Positions 44,868 to 55,813 of a stretch of 64,000 nucleotides of DNA are shown here, in pieces. Each line of letters opens with the position of its first letter. The first letter of the stretch is position 1. The DNA comes from Nemertoderma westbladi (lineage: Eukaryota; Xenacoelomorpha; Nemertodermatida; Nemertodermatidae): assembly GCA_032718475.1 (NCBI GenBank), contig JAUCBJ010003353.1, positions 1 through 64,000 on the forward strand, written 5' to 3'. Under the pieces are notes generated by a model. The model was not told the DNA's origin. It did not search any database and worked only from the letters and a program-made list of their open reading frames with translations. The position numbers and the translations under genes are program-made.

Positions 44868-45791
44868 TCACTTCCGAATTCTGTGGTCCATCTTTTTTCT
44901 GCTATGAGGGTATACAGGAACTGTTTCTGTGGCTACTACTGGCTCTGTGTAGGCAGTATGAGGAAGACAATGATTAGTTGCCTCAGGTGCAAGGTCCTCA
45001 TACCTGTTGTTCAGTTTTAGTGTGAAGCTGGATCTTACACTGGGCTGTTGCAATAGAGAGGACCAATCATGCCATGGTAGAGTGCCAAGGTAGATTTCTT
45101 AGTTCTGCTCGCGCAAAGACCTTCAGTTTTACCTTCACCACAATAAGACGATGATTGCTGGTGAAGGTGCTAAGAGTAAATCCTGTACAGTCATGTACAG
45201 AGCGTATGAATCAGAATAAGGTCTATCTGGGACTTGTGACCACTGGTTCCAGTATGTGTCCAACAGCTTTCCAGTTGGCTTCTTGAACTGGGTCAAATCT
45301 GATGATCTATGTAATATAGATGTGTCAAGACAACCAGCCTGTGGTAGCATAGATAGTGGAGGAGTACCACCAATGCAGACCTCGACTTTACTGATGAAGC
45401 TGGTTAAATATTTATATACATTAGATGATGCCCAAGACTATTCCACAGTCTAGAGCATATGACATCCACTATTGTTCTATTTGTAAATGCTGCAACAACC
45501 ATAATTCTATGTATAAACGGCATCCCTCAGTAGGTATGGATCATCAGGCAGTGTGTTCAGCCATTGGATGTCCTTATTTGTATAGAAGAATTCTGGTACC
45601 TGTGATCTTGAATTTGCAGATCTGCTGAAGACTGCTGAATAGGACGGTATAACGCATGCGTGCATTATGTGGTAGAAGACAACACTCCTGATCAGTTGAT
45701 ACGACCTGTGGCTAATATATGCATGTTGGTATGTATCAATGTTCTCAAACATGGGTATAAACCTACGTACATATATATTGGATATTCTCAT
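44868..45791 (-). pseudogene. Unassigned decayed mobile-element-like coding sequence
   Basis: Several minus-strand fragments lie in series: 45791-45507 (SNIYVRRFIPMFENIDTYQH), 45350-45135 (FKKPTGKLLDTYWNQWSQVP) and 45053-44868 (FTLKLNNRYEDLAPEATN). The last resembles the segment after the endonuclease domain in RTE-like LINEs, but this is weak. No catalytic motif is intact. Confidence 0.35.
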
Positions 45792-46042
45792 TACTTATAG
45801 CCTTCATGAAGCTGAAACATTATCTCATCTATCTAATGGCTGTCCATATTATGAAACAGGTTCCAATCTGTAATAATGCAAAATTATATTACTACAATAC
45901 CCTTCTCTCTCATATTCTGTGCCTGACTACATACAATAAGACTAAAAATCTTTATGATTATTTATTAGGAAAAAGGAAGGAATACTCCGCACCTACATTC
46001 CACCTACACCTACATTAATGTCCGTTCACATCCAATAGAATA

Positions 46043-46060
46043 GTACACTGCGCAGTGTAC
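46043..46060. repeat. Perfect 18-bp palindrome
   Basis: GTACACTGCGCAGTGTAC is a perfect two-fold palindrome with no spacer. Confidence 0.85.
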
Positions 46061-46639
46061 CGGGTCTGTGGTACATCAACATCACTGAATGTGAATGATA
46101 CTGCAGTATAGGAGCGGATGATTTCGATTACCATTGACTGTGAACGAGCTAACATGTAGTTGTGTGGCACACCACGCGGTTTACCACAGCCCACTAAAAT
46201 ATTGTTAATAAAATGATTGCCTTGATTGTTGAATTAACTGTAAACAGATAGACGACCAGTTGAGTGTGAACAGGCTCCGGGTAGTGTACCTCTGGCTTAC
46301 CACTTCAATACCGCAAGACTAACCATTGGTTCCAAACTATCTGTCAAAGGGGTAGTTTCCCGCTCATGCTCTGGTGATTCTGCATGGGCCTTTCTGTATG
46401 GGCACAAACGCAGACATTTATTGATGTGGTTGATACCAGGAATTCCTTCTCAGGTCCATGCTACACATATTACAGTAGCAATGATGATGGGATTGAGGAT
46501 GCTCTCCATGTTTCCTAAGAGAACTAAAGAGGCAAAAGCTAAAGTAGATATCAGTCACATCATAAATATTATCAATATGATATCCTGGCTATTGGAAACA
46601 ATTTATTATACCCCTCAATCAGGCTTAAGGAGGATTATT

Positions 46640-46735
46640 GCATATAGTAATACTAGATAGTGTAGGATATGCAGATGACCTGATTCTTATTGCCAACATC
46701 AACACCTACTTAACAGCCATTTCCACTTTGTTCCA
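46640..46735 (+). pseudogene. LINE RT fragment with YADD box
   Basis: The plus frame reads LDSVGYADDLILIANI, the catalytic YADD motif of a non-LTR reverse transcriptase with its usual hydrophobic flanks. Only this short piece is recognisable. A C15 homopolymer at about 46829-46844 follows it. Confidence 0.65.
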
Positions 46736-46844
46736 TGGAAGTTGTGCATCTGCAAGCGTATTAGAAAGAAGGGCGATGTCAATGTGGAGGGCGTGGGATG
46801 GGGTAGGAGGTGGGTGGTGTTTGGTTAGCCCCCCCCCCCCCCCC

Positions 46845-47702
46845 TGGGGTAAAAACTTAATAAATATAAATTTTTCATTGCATCTAGAGTACAATTTAAA
46901 TGGGGAATTTAAATCTGAAAACCACTTAGAGAGATCTCTTTTAGTTCTTGAGTTATCGTGGAATATCTGTCTGCCAATCTGCCTTGTAAAATATAAGACA
47001 CACGGACAGACTCACGGAACACAGCCACTCTGAAAACCCTTATATATATATTTTAGCTCGGTGGTTTGCTTCCTTCCTGTCATCAGACACTATTAACCAA
47101 CCAGACCTCATACACGCAATCTGGGTGGGAAGGTTTGAACTTTAAAGTCAATTATTTCATAATTTCATTTTTTAGCAGTAAAAATACTGCAATTGAAAGG
47201 CAATTTCATATGCTTCAATAATTTTCGGAATTGGAAGGATGGGAAGAATTGGAAGGTGGAATTTGTGACAACACCTAAATTTGGTGACAACAATCAGCAC
47301 AGTCAAAAAAATGGTTGACCACTATTAAAAATGCCCACAAACATTGTGAATAACTGTAGATCGTAGTACTACAAGTAATTCTGCCAGGTTTCAGCTCCGC
47401 ATATTGCCAGCAAGACACAGGAAAACAGACAAACGTCTGGGAACAACACTCAAAACAATGAATTCAGTATTCTGCAATACAGCACTACTGTTCACCAGTT
47501 GGACTTACAGTGTTGTATGTAGTTTATGCAGTTTGTTCAATGGTTGTCTTTCAATTGTATTAGTCTACCTGTAGTTCAGTACGGAAGTGCAAGTCTACCT
47601 AATTTTGTAAGAAGAATTGTAATGTATATGCCTAACATACTCGATGCTTACAGGGAGCTGGTCCCAGACCAAATATAATAATAATACCACTGTAGCGGAT
47701 TA
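46845..47702. other. Non-coding stretch
   Basis: No gene recognised. The segment ending at about 47690 finishes with GGAGCTGGTCCCAGACC and an AATAATAATA tail, which could be the 3' end of an old SINE or LINE. Confidence 0.35.
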
Positions 47703-48030
47703 AACTTCCACAGTGAGATCTCAAAACAACGACCTTTCTCCATACAGACTTATTAAAGGGAGTTTGTGGACCAATATATATAATATACCATAAACTTAGT
47801 CTGAATAGTAGGCTTAAACATCACTTCTTGTAAACACCCGTACTTCCATGAGGAGCAGCTTAGTCGCTCAAAATTATTATAAAAGAAACTTATCAAACAG
47901 AACAGTATTAATTAACCAAATAGTATTTAGAAGTATGAGAATTAATGTTCACAACATAGTGAAGTACTATTAAAATTTTTCCAGGTAGAACAGGGGTGCA
48001 CTCTCAATATCTGAGTGTATGACATCCTCC
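47703..48030 (-). repeat. BEL/Pao element LTR, 3' copy
   Basis: About 330 bp match 50648-50990 in direct orientation. Shared words include GACCTTTCTCCATACA, ACCATAAACTTAGTCTG, AGTATTAATTAACCAAA and TTCACAACATAGTGAAGTAC. The two copies flank a minus-strand BEL/Pao coding remnant, as expected for LTRs. They differ by numerous substitutions, so the insertion is old. Confidence 0.75.
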
Positions 48031-48149
48031 CCGACAAAAACTGGCTGTGGTTTTTCAACAATAGGCTTCATATCCTGGTTTCCTTTATTGCTATCAATAA
48101 TGTCCAAAACATCATCAGGTAACTCATGCAGGCGAGTCTAGAACTCACC

Positions 48150-48449
48150 CTAAAGAAAATGAATGCGTTGAACTGGACAGTTAAATACCCCACGCTTGGT
48201 CTTTACTGTAACCGTACGAATTAGTCCATCTTTCCCAGGGTGAACAGAAATTACTTGACCCATAGGCCAAGTATAGTGACGGCGGTTCTCATCAGAGAGA
48301 ATAACGACATCATTTAATTTCACGGGTTCCATCTCTATCTGCCAATGCTGACAAGGCTGTAATGTATGTAAATATTCGGTATTCCACCATAGTAGCCAAA
48401 ACTTCTTTAAACAATCTTTAATGTACAAATAGCGCTTAGTAACAGGCAA
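48150..48449 (-). pseudogene. BEL/Pao integrase C-terminal domain (DUF5641)
   Basis: The 99-codon frame contains FWLLWWNTEYLHTLQPCQHW, LNDVVILSDENRRHYTWPMG and VHPGKDGLIRTVTVKTKRG. These are the diagnostic blocks of the domain at the end of BEL/Pao polyproteins. Nothing of the RT, RNase H or integrase core is found between it and the gag remnant upstream. Confidence 0.88.
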
Positions 48450-48705
48450 ATTGTGTTGCTCTGTTTCATGATCATTAGAAACAAGATCATATAGAGGACG
48501 AAGTGGACGTCCAATATTTAATTATTCGTAGTGGATCTCTGGAATCTGCACTATGGTAAGTCAAACATAGCTTCAATATCAGTTAATAATGTGTTCATAT
48601 CATTATAGGTTAGAAGAGCTTTAGCTACAATCTTCCTTAGAGGCTCCTTCATGCTTCTATTCAGTCTTACCCAAAAGCCTCCACGAAATTGACTTTTCGC
48701 AGTAA

Positions 48706-49640
48706 TCAAGCAGACACATTGTTGTCATCTGTGACTTTCTTCATTTTAAAAATTGTACTTATGAAATTCTTTATAACTATTCTAGGCCTACCATAACATT
48801 TCTTTACTTTATCTAATGCAACTTCATAATTTTCTGCGTAAATTTCTAAATCTGAAATGCATGATGCAGCTTTATTAATGAGAGAGCTCTTAAGATATGT
48901 CATCTTGTAAAACTTACTAACATTGTAATTCTTATTAATGACAGCATCGAATTTGGATAACCAATTCGGGAAATCTGCATAGGTCCCATTGGAATGAGGT
49001 GCTTGAATGCCTGAAGGTAAACCCCCACAACTTTGTTCAGACTTCTCCTTTTCAAACTTATTCTGCATGGTTGTCTTGAACTTGGAGGCAGACCAAACTA
49101 ATGCTGTATTTTCTTCTTTCAATTCATTATGGCGATGTTCAACTTTAGCAAAAGCAGAATGTCCCATCTTATTTACGACAAAATTAACACATTGCTTAAA
49201 TAAATGTTCAACTAACCTTAATTAAACATCAATAGCATTAAAATCTTTGTCATCATCTTTCAATGCATCTTTCAAAACATGCAATCTTATTTGAACATTG
49301 ACTAGAAAAACGATTATATTCAATAATCTGATATAATTCATCAGATAAACTTTTCTTAGACGCAATCAGGAGCGAAATATTTTCTTTGAGTCCCCAATAA
49401 GAACTTTCAAATTTCTGACAATATTAACAATATTAATTCGTATGGCTTCATCGTCTAGGAGTTCTAATTTAGAGTCAACATATTTATCTTATTTTACTTA
49501 AACGCACTACTACTCTCACTTGAGCAGTTAAAGTCAGGATTAGAAGAGGCTCCCCGCATATTTAATTGAGGAGATGAAGTTTGTGGCTCTCTTGCAGATC
49601 CATTGGGAACAATAGCATTGATTATTCTAAATAAATCTTT
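48706..49640 (-). pseudogene. BEL/Pao gag remnant (DUF1759-type)
   Basis: The C-terminal part (49167-48706) carries FPNWLSKFDAVINKNYNVSK, MTYLKSSLINKAASCISDLE and NYEVALDKVKKCYGRP, matching the BEL/Pao gag region DUF1759. Further upstream a Ser/Asn-rich frame (about 49640-49505) probably belongs to the gag N-terminus, with frameshifts between. It directly precedes the integrase tail, so nearly all of pol is deleted. Confidence 0.8.
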
Positions 49641-49654
49641 AATAATAATCCTTT

Positions 49655-49708
49655 AATAAGTCTCTATGGAGAAAGGTCGTTGTTTTGAGACCTCACTCAC
49701 TGTGGAAG
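49655..49708 (+). repeat. Inverted fragment of the BEL/Pao LTR
   Basis: CTCTATGGAGAAAGGTCGTT, TTTTGAGACCTCAC and TGTGGAAG are the reverse complement of the first 50-odd bp of the LTR-like repeats at 47703 and 50648. It abuts the fold-back element at 49709, so the LTR end and the fold-back arm together form one longer inverted repeat. Confidence 0.75.
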
Positions 49709-50603
49709 CATATTTTATGACCAAAAAGTCGAATTTTTGAAACACATCCTATCTGATGCAGAATTTCATGCTAAATCCAAATATGGAAACCCTTTTCCCA
49801 TATCTTGCTTAGTTTTCGAGATATCTGGGGGTAGAAGATATTGGCTCCGATATATTGCAATATTGGTAAATGTAATGAAGTTTGGGGTTTGTATTCAATT
49901 TCTGCAAATTTCTGTGCTCAGTGGTGCCAATGGGATGTCTCCACGAGAAAGAGCAGAAAATTTTAATTGAGAAGATATTTTTTTATGATTACTGGACCTA
50001 CTGATCAGTAACTGTTGAAAGCTTCCTGAGCAATCATACCTTGAACAAAATTTGCAAGGCATAATATTTTACCCAAATTCATGTTATGTTGCTTCACAAC
50101 CATTTTATCTTAAATCAAATGGTAAGTTTGATCTCTGAGAAAAGAGCTTTCGAATGCGCCTAAAACGAACTTCATACGACCACTAGAACTGGAGATTCCG
50201 ATGACTGCTAAGTATATTCCATGTAATCCCACAAAGACCACAGCGTCGCTTATTCGAGTCCCGTCTTTATTCTGGAGACTTCAAGTTGTCTTATAAACTG
50301 ATCAGTATGTCCAATAATCATAAAAAAAATACCTTCTCAATTAAAATGTTATGCTCTTTCTCGTGGGGACATCCAATTGGCACTACTGAGTACAGCAATT
50401 TGCAGAAATTGAATGCAAACCCCAAACTTCATCGCATTTACCGATATTGCGATACTGTATATTGGAGCCAGTATCTTATATCCCAGATATCTCGAAAACT
50501 AAGCACGATAAGGGAAAACGGTTTCCACATTTGTATTCAGCATGAAATTCTGCATCAGATAGGATATGTTTCAAAAATTCGATTATTTGGTCATAAAATG
50601 TGC
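49709..50603. mobile_element. 0.9-kb fold-back element with 300-bp arms
   Basis: Left arm 49709-50008 and right arm 50298-50603 are inverted copies with moderate divergence. Outer ends read CATATTTTATGACCAAA (left) and TTTGGTCATAAAATGTG (right); inner ends are both CTGATCAG. The 290-bp centre shows no coding sequence. It lies between the BEL/Pao gag remnant and the distal LTR, inside or fused to that element. Confidence 0.85.
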
Positions 50604-50647
50604 AAAAATTAAAAATTAAAAATGCAAAATTAAAAATGCAAAAATTG

Positions 50648-50990
50648 AACTTCCGCAGTGAGGTCTCAAAAGAATGACCTTTCTCCATACAAACTTATTA
50701 AAGGGAGATCGTGAACCAATATATATATATATATATAATACCATAAACTTAGTCTGTATGGTAGGTTTAAATATCATTTCTTGTAAACACCTGTACTTCC
50801 ATGCGGAGCTCGAAATTATTAGTCACTCGAAATTATTATAAAATAAACTTATCAAATATAATAGTATTAATTAACCAAACAATATTTAAAAGTATGAGAT
50901 TAATGTTCACAACATAGTGAAGTACTATTACAATTTTTCCAGGTAGAACAGGTCGGAACAGGTCAATTTCTGAGTCTACAACAACCTCTG
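50648..50990 (-). repeat. BEL/Pao element LTR, 5' copy
   Basis: Direct repeat of 47703-48030 with an expanded TATATATATATA stretch. Together they bound a minus-strand element of about 3.3 kb, including the nested fold-back. Confidence 0.72.
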
Positions 50991-51355
50991 TAGATTTTTG
51001 AAAACAGTTACTTTTGTACTGAAATTTTCAAAACAGATAGTTCCGAATAAGGACACAAATTATTGATCCTTCCTTCTACTGTCTCGAAATAATTTATATA
51101 TAAAAGTCATAGGAACTGGTTTACCTTACACCAAGTTAGTTGATAGTAATATATCGCGGATCATTGACAGAACAGAACAGTTGCTTTACAAATAAATATA
51201 AAAATCCGTTATAACTCCCCTAAATACAGATATAATTATATCTGTTAATAATTAATGAGCTATTGGTTTTAATTAATTAAATCTTATTCGTATATATATG
51301 AACTGATCTGAATGAACTGAAGGCGGAATAAATATTTTTAACTATCACCAAATAA

Positions 51356-51361
51356 TTTATT
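51356..51361 (-). promoter_or_regulatory. Poly(A) signal of the CAP gene
   Basis: Minus-strand AATAAA lies about 95 nt beyond the CAP gene stop codon, a normal distance for a short 3' UTR. Confidence 0.6.
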
Positions 51362-51455
51362 GATACAACATTACCATTTTTTTTTCACAAGATGTAAAAA
51401 TATTATCTGAATAATTATATTAGTCTACTTGAAAAATCTGGTCGCAGCACTATAA

Positions 51456-51584
51456 TCATATGGATGTTTCATACGGAAATTCACCGAATATGTTTCCTGC
51501 TGGGTAATAGTCGCAGACTAGCAGGGTCATCTTGGGGCATACCTTAACAGCACACCCAAACATCTTTGTTTTACCCCAGATCAC
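51456..51584 (-). CDS. CAP-superfamily secreted protein, exon 4 (terminal)
   Basis: The acceptor TTTTGTTGCAG precedes GTG 51584 in phase 0. The 42 codons run to TGA 51458-51456. It encodes VIWGKTKMFGCAVKVC, which completes the CAP1 motif GHFTQVIWGKT started in exon 3, and then LLVCDYYPAGNIFGEF, the CAP2 motif, with Asp after the Cys where Asn or Gln is commoner. The protein ends without a cysteine-rich C-terminal extension, so it is a single-domain CAP protein and not a CRISP. Confidence 0.88.
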   Translation of the reverse strand: MIWGKTKMFGCAVKVCPKMTLLVCDYYPAGNIFGEFPYETSI

Positions 51585-51769
51585 CTGCAACAAAATTGGA
51601 AAAACTTCCAGACAAGGGGATGTGGGAACTGAGGTTAATTATCTATTATGGGAAAGGAGCTGACTAAGGTTGCATTTCAATATAACAAAAAACGGGCAAC
51701 AATAGTTTATGGAAAATTGTGAAAGAATTTTACTAAACCGAAATTGTTTTCTTTGAAAAAACATAACAT

Positions 51770-51835
51770 CTCAATGTGGGATTGAACCAGGTATCTCGAA
51801 TTACAAGTCATACGCTCTACCATTTGCACTTAAAC
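51770..51835 (-). pseudogene. tRNA-like relic in CAP intron 3
   Basis: The minus strand reads AAATGGTAGAGCGTATGACT, TGTAATTCGAG and CCTGGTTCAATCCC, i.e. D-arm, anticodon-like (TGT) and T-arm segments in tRNA order. The acceptor stem does not pair and the anticodon stem is mismatched, so it is a decayed tRNA or SINE head. Confidence 0.5.
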
Positions 51836-51960
51836 AAAAGAGCAAACAATACTGAACCACAAGTGAGCAAAATCAAAGTGGAAATCAACACCAAAAACAG
51901 AAGGAGTGGCTACTAGAGGTTTTGCTATGCGAACCAAAAAATATATATGGTAATAGTTAC

Positions 51961-52094
51961 CTGTGTAAAATGCCCAATACCCTCGAAATTTGATCGTGAC
52001 ACTGGTTCCCACTTTTCATATAGACTAACTTCTTCATACCAAGCTTTGACTACATCTACACCGTTTTTGATGCAGTTCCCACCACCAGACGAAC
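51961..52094 (-). CDS. CAP-superfamily secreted protein, exon 3
   Basis: The acceptor TTTATTTTTAG precedes GT at 52094, which completes the split codon left by exon 2 (phase 1). The donor is CAG|GTAACT at 51961/51960 (phase 0). It encodes SSGGGNCIKNGVDVVKAWYE, then EVSLYEKWEP and GIGHFTQ. WYEE supplies the conserved CAP-cavity glutamate and GHFTQ the conserved histidine. Confidence 0.88.
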
Positions 52095-53767
52095 CTAAAA
52101 ATAAACCATTAAAATAAATCAATCACCTATTAATTGCACCAATGTGGCTTTCTCTGTGTAATTTTAATATGTTCTTATCTCATTAAATTAGCATATTTTT
52201 TACATTTCTTTCAGAAATAAATGTCTTTTATATTTGAAATTTCAGATACAATCACATATATTAGCACTATGTTCCACTGCTTTTTCCCATTATACGTCAT
52301 ATTAGCAGTCAAATTGCCAATGCTATCTGGGTCTGTATATCTTTAGAGAAAGACAAAGAGCAAAACTAGCATGAGAAAATTCTCGTTGTTGCTAGTATGT
52401 GATTCTAATGTTTTTTTAAAGCTGTTTGTTGTAAAGAGGATCGTTAATTACATATTGGATGCTTGCAGTGTCGGCATTGATCCACTTTGGGACAAAGTAT
52501 ATACAAGTACCCAAATCCAGGCATGTGCCATCCCCAATTGTAATCTATCTCTATCATCAGCATTGAGATTGCTATGCTGGCTTAACAAGAAAATTGCGCA
52601 GCCATCATACAATCTACAATCGGGATAATTCATTACAGTTGGCATTTTGAATTCTATGCTAGCTTATCGACAATATTTGCTCCGCCATAACTTTCTTTCT
52701 TCATTAAATTCTGGAGATTATTAAATTACTTCAATGGCAGTGTCCTTTAAGAGGCGTCTCACGTAAACCATGGGCTGTTCATCATGCTTATTTTCTCCCC
52801 GAGGCTACCAAAGTACAAGGGTGTGCAGAGGCTGGTCCTGTCAATGTGACACCAATGAGATATCTCTAATGATTTAGTGTATATTGTCTGGTTGGAGACG
52901 TGACGCAGTGAACCTGTGTGCCATCCAGAGATTTGGTGTCTCAGCAGTTAGATTCATGGATTTTACTGTTCTACTCATTCTACTGATAAATATTCGAATT
53001 TATATTATATATATAATTTATATTATTCTATGGGACTTCTAAATACTGGACAGACTATTCAATGCCGCCCATGCCTTCTCCATTATATATAGTTGAAAGT
53101 CTTCACACCTGACTTCCGAATCAATGATTCAAAGTAGCAGAAGTGCCACATGCTCAAGCACACCATTCTTAGAGCTTATGCTCATATGATCAGACATTTC
53201 CTGAGAACTGAGTACTTCTGATCAAAATTTCTTGGAGTTAACAAAAATACCAAAAATAGAAGAATGAGCATGTTCTAATGAGCTGAGCAAACCAACAACC
53301 CAATTTCCCCAGGGAAAATATCGAAGAACCCCTCTCTACCTCCGTCCTCATAGTCAAACTGGGCCATTCCAACATTCACTGACCTAGCTGCATGAACTTG
53401 ATTAAACATAAAGTCAGAGTATTCTGACATCAATATGTAAGAGGCCTAGATCATATTGAACGTTACCCCATTAACATATCCTCTGATAGTATATAATTGA
53501 TGGGATTTGTTATGGTGATGTGGCTGATACTTGTGATTACCATTACATATAGAGAGTATCTATAGCGGCCCCTTTCAGGACCTAAGTTGACTTTACTACA
53601 CTTACTATAGGACAGCTGCAGTAGCTTAGTGAGGACTAATTGACTGACTTACTTACTGCCTTACTGGTCGGTCCATGTGCAAAAACGTAATATATAGCTT
53701 TGAATACTTTATTGTCTTTAGTTCGTTATACAAATAACTATTTTGATATCAGTATTTGCAACTGCTT
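52095..53767 (-). other. CAP intron 2, 3' part
   Basis: Intronic sequence without further exons that I can recognise. Short frames only. Confidence 0.5.
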
Positions 53768-54313
53768 TAGTGGTGACCCGGACGAGATCTGAATTAATCT
53801 CACCAGGAGGTATGCCGAATCGTGATACCCAATGAGCCAGGAGAGCCCTAGCGCGTGTTACATCTATGGCGTCTGGAATAGGCACTGCCTCTGGTCACTT
53901 GGTAAATCTATCAACGATTGTGAAAATATAGGAATTCCCTTGGGACGGATGGAGTGGACCTACAATATCCACATGTATTTTTGTTCAAATCGTCGTTCGG
54001 GAAGTTTGTAATGCTGGAAGGGAGTAATGGTATGTTGATGAATTTTGGCACGCTGACATTCTAAACAAGTTCCTGCCCAGATACCAACTTGCTTGTGTAA
54101 CCCATGCCAAATGGAACGAGAAGAAATGAGGTTACTGGTAGAGCAAATACCAGGATGTGAAAGTTGATGCAATGTATCGAAAATCATCTGTCACCATTTC
54201 TCTGGAACAATAGGTCTGGGATTCAATGTAGAAACATCGCATAGAATCCTACCTGAACCATAAGATAGTGGGACATCCTGAACGACCATATTTGTAATAG
54301 CGAGTTCTTTTTA
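53768..54313 (-). pseudogene. Ty3/gypsy integrase remnant
   Basis: Minus-strand frames read VVQDVPLSYGSGRILCDVST and NPRPIVPEKW (the linker before integrase), then HQLSHPGI...WAGTCLECQRAK (the H-H-C-C zinc-binding domain), and after a frameshift VDIVGPLHPSQGNSYIFTIV with RALLAHWVSRFGIP (integrase core). One stop follows PEKW and another interrupts the core. The gene is cut at both ends, on the left in the core and on the right where the LINE starts. It is antisense to the LINE and in sense orientation with the CAP gene, in whose second intron it lies. Confidence 0.85.
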
Positions 54314-54836
54314 ATAAAATATATTAATTACGGAGCGGCAAAACTCGCGGCTGGTAAGAGCCACGGATCGGCAGACTCTCCTCTTCATAGAACGAGGCAG
54401 TCGATCCTATCCGAACAAACCGGAGAGAATCGCTCGGCCTGCAATCGAAACCTAAACACAAACCACTGGCAGGCGCAAATAAGAGAAACAGGATGAAAGA
54501 AAATATGTCGCAGAAACGAATGTCGACTGACGGAATAATTCAAGGAGATATCGACATAAACTCGATAGACCTGTCCACTTCAGGTCATTCTGAATCGCCA
54601 ACTCATCCATCTCCCGTTCCGCACTCGTCAGACACAGAAACATCCGAAACGTTTGTCAAACCGGAACCTTCCATCGACATATTGGAACCCATCCAAATGG
54701 AAGCGAGTTCCCTAAAAAGAGTAAAATTATTTTCAAAAAGACAATTGGTGCCAATAATGGTAAAGGTGCAATTACGATAAAGCCTGGATCCTTTGATGGG
54801 ATTACTAGAGGGGAATTAAACCCCAGTGCTATAAAT

Positions 54837-55756
54837 TTGGAGAACTCTGTTAACTTCGATTTTAGTACGACATTCTCAGTAAGCACACCTTCCGAGAAAA
54901 TCCTGCACCAGGAACCGGCCGAAATCGGTGAAAATGTCGAAATAATTGACAACCCTATAACAATAACACACGAAAGGCCAGCCACTAAGGTAGACAGTTG
55001 CGAATTATATCCTAACGCGATCGAAAAACTGGACCCACAGGAGCTAATAAATAAGATAAAAACATGTCTACAAGAAATCACCGATAACCATCCGGCCAAC
55101 ACCATCCCCCTACCCGCAGTGCTGAAAACACTCGAAAATAAAGCCTGGCTCAGTAATGATGTTGTGGATGGATTTATGGGACTAATACAACTCCACTTCC
55201 CCCACACAGCGCCTGTACCAAGCCAACTCGCAGAGCAGCTGAGATCATCGGGCTGTAGCCAACTTTCCGCAATCCAATACGTGGCGACCCGGTACCTCGG
55301 TCGCTATCAATCTATAACACCGACTCTTCTCTTCTTGCCGGATTGTAATAAAGATCACTTCATCCTTCACGTGGCCGACACCAGAGTACGTACCATGTAC
55401 GCAATAGACTCAAACCGAGCATCAATTCCCACGCGAATAACCTTCGCCTTCGCGAATATACTGAACACAATCGATGAAAATAATTCTTGGAGCAAAAATA
55501 AAGTAACTGAGAAATGGAAAGTGGGATCAAGTATACAACGTTAAGTAAGTAGGGGAATGGCTATGATTGCGGGGTGTATGTCTGTCTGGGCGCCCTAACA
55601 GTAGCCCAGGACAAGAATCAGTTACCGCCAATTCACTACGACATTGCAAAGGCTCGGGGCTGGCTGCAGTCCTGTTTTAAAGACTTTAAACTTGCGAATA
55701 ATGTGGATGTGGATATCGATTTTGGCTATACTCCAGCGACCTCCGTCTCTACATAG
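54837..55756 (+). pseudogene. LINE ORF1: ULP1/SENP-like cysteine protease domain
   Basis: AWLSNDVVDGFMGLIQ matches the W-L-x-D start of C48 (ULP1/SENP) peptidases. HFILHVADTRVRTMYAIDSN supplies the catalytic His and Asp in the usual H-x-x-x-x-V-x-D...DS layout. GNGYDCGVYVCLGAL (from 55553, shifted frame) is the catalytic Cys box. The oxyanion Gln codon expected just before GNG is TAG, as from a CAG to TAG change, and a frameshift lies at about 55541-55555. ULP1-like domains cleave ubiquitin-like modifiers; their use in retrotransposons is known mainly from NeSL/Utopia-type LINEs. The role here is inferred. An earlier frameshift near 54725 separates it from the N-terminal frame. Confidence 0.75.
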
Positions 55757-55813
55757 GGAAACCATCTCAGCGAACATCGGAATACTGAGGGGAACCCTCC
55801 AAACCACAAACGA

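Noticed and set aside
53765-53790. GGTGACCCGGACGAG as a retroviral-type primer-binding site on the plus strand
   Set aside because: The minus strand of the same bases continues the gypsy integrase reading frame, so the PBS resemblance is coincidental.
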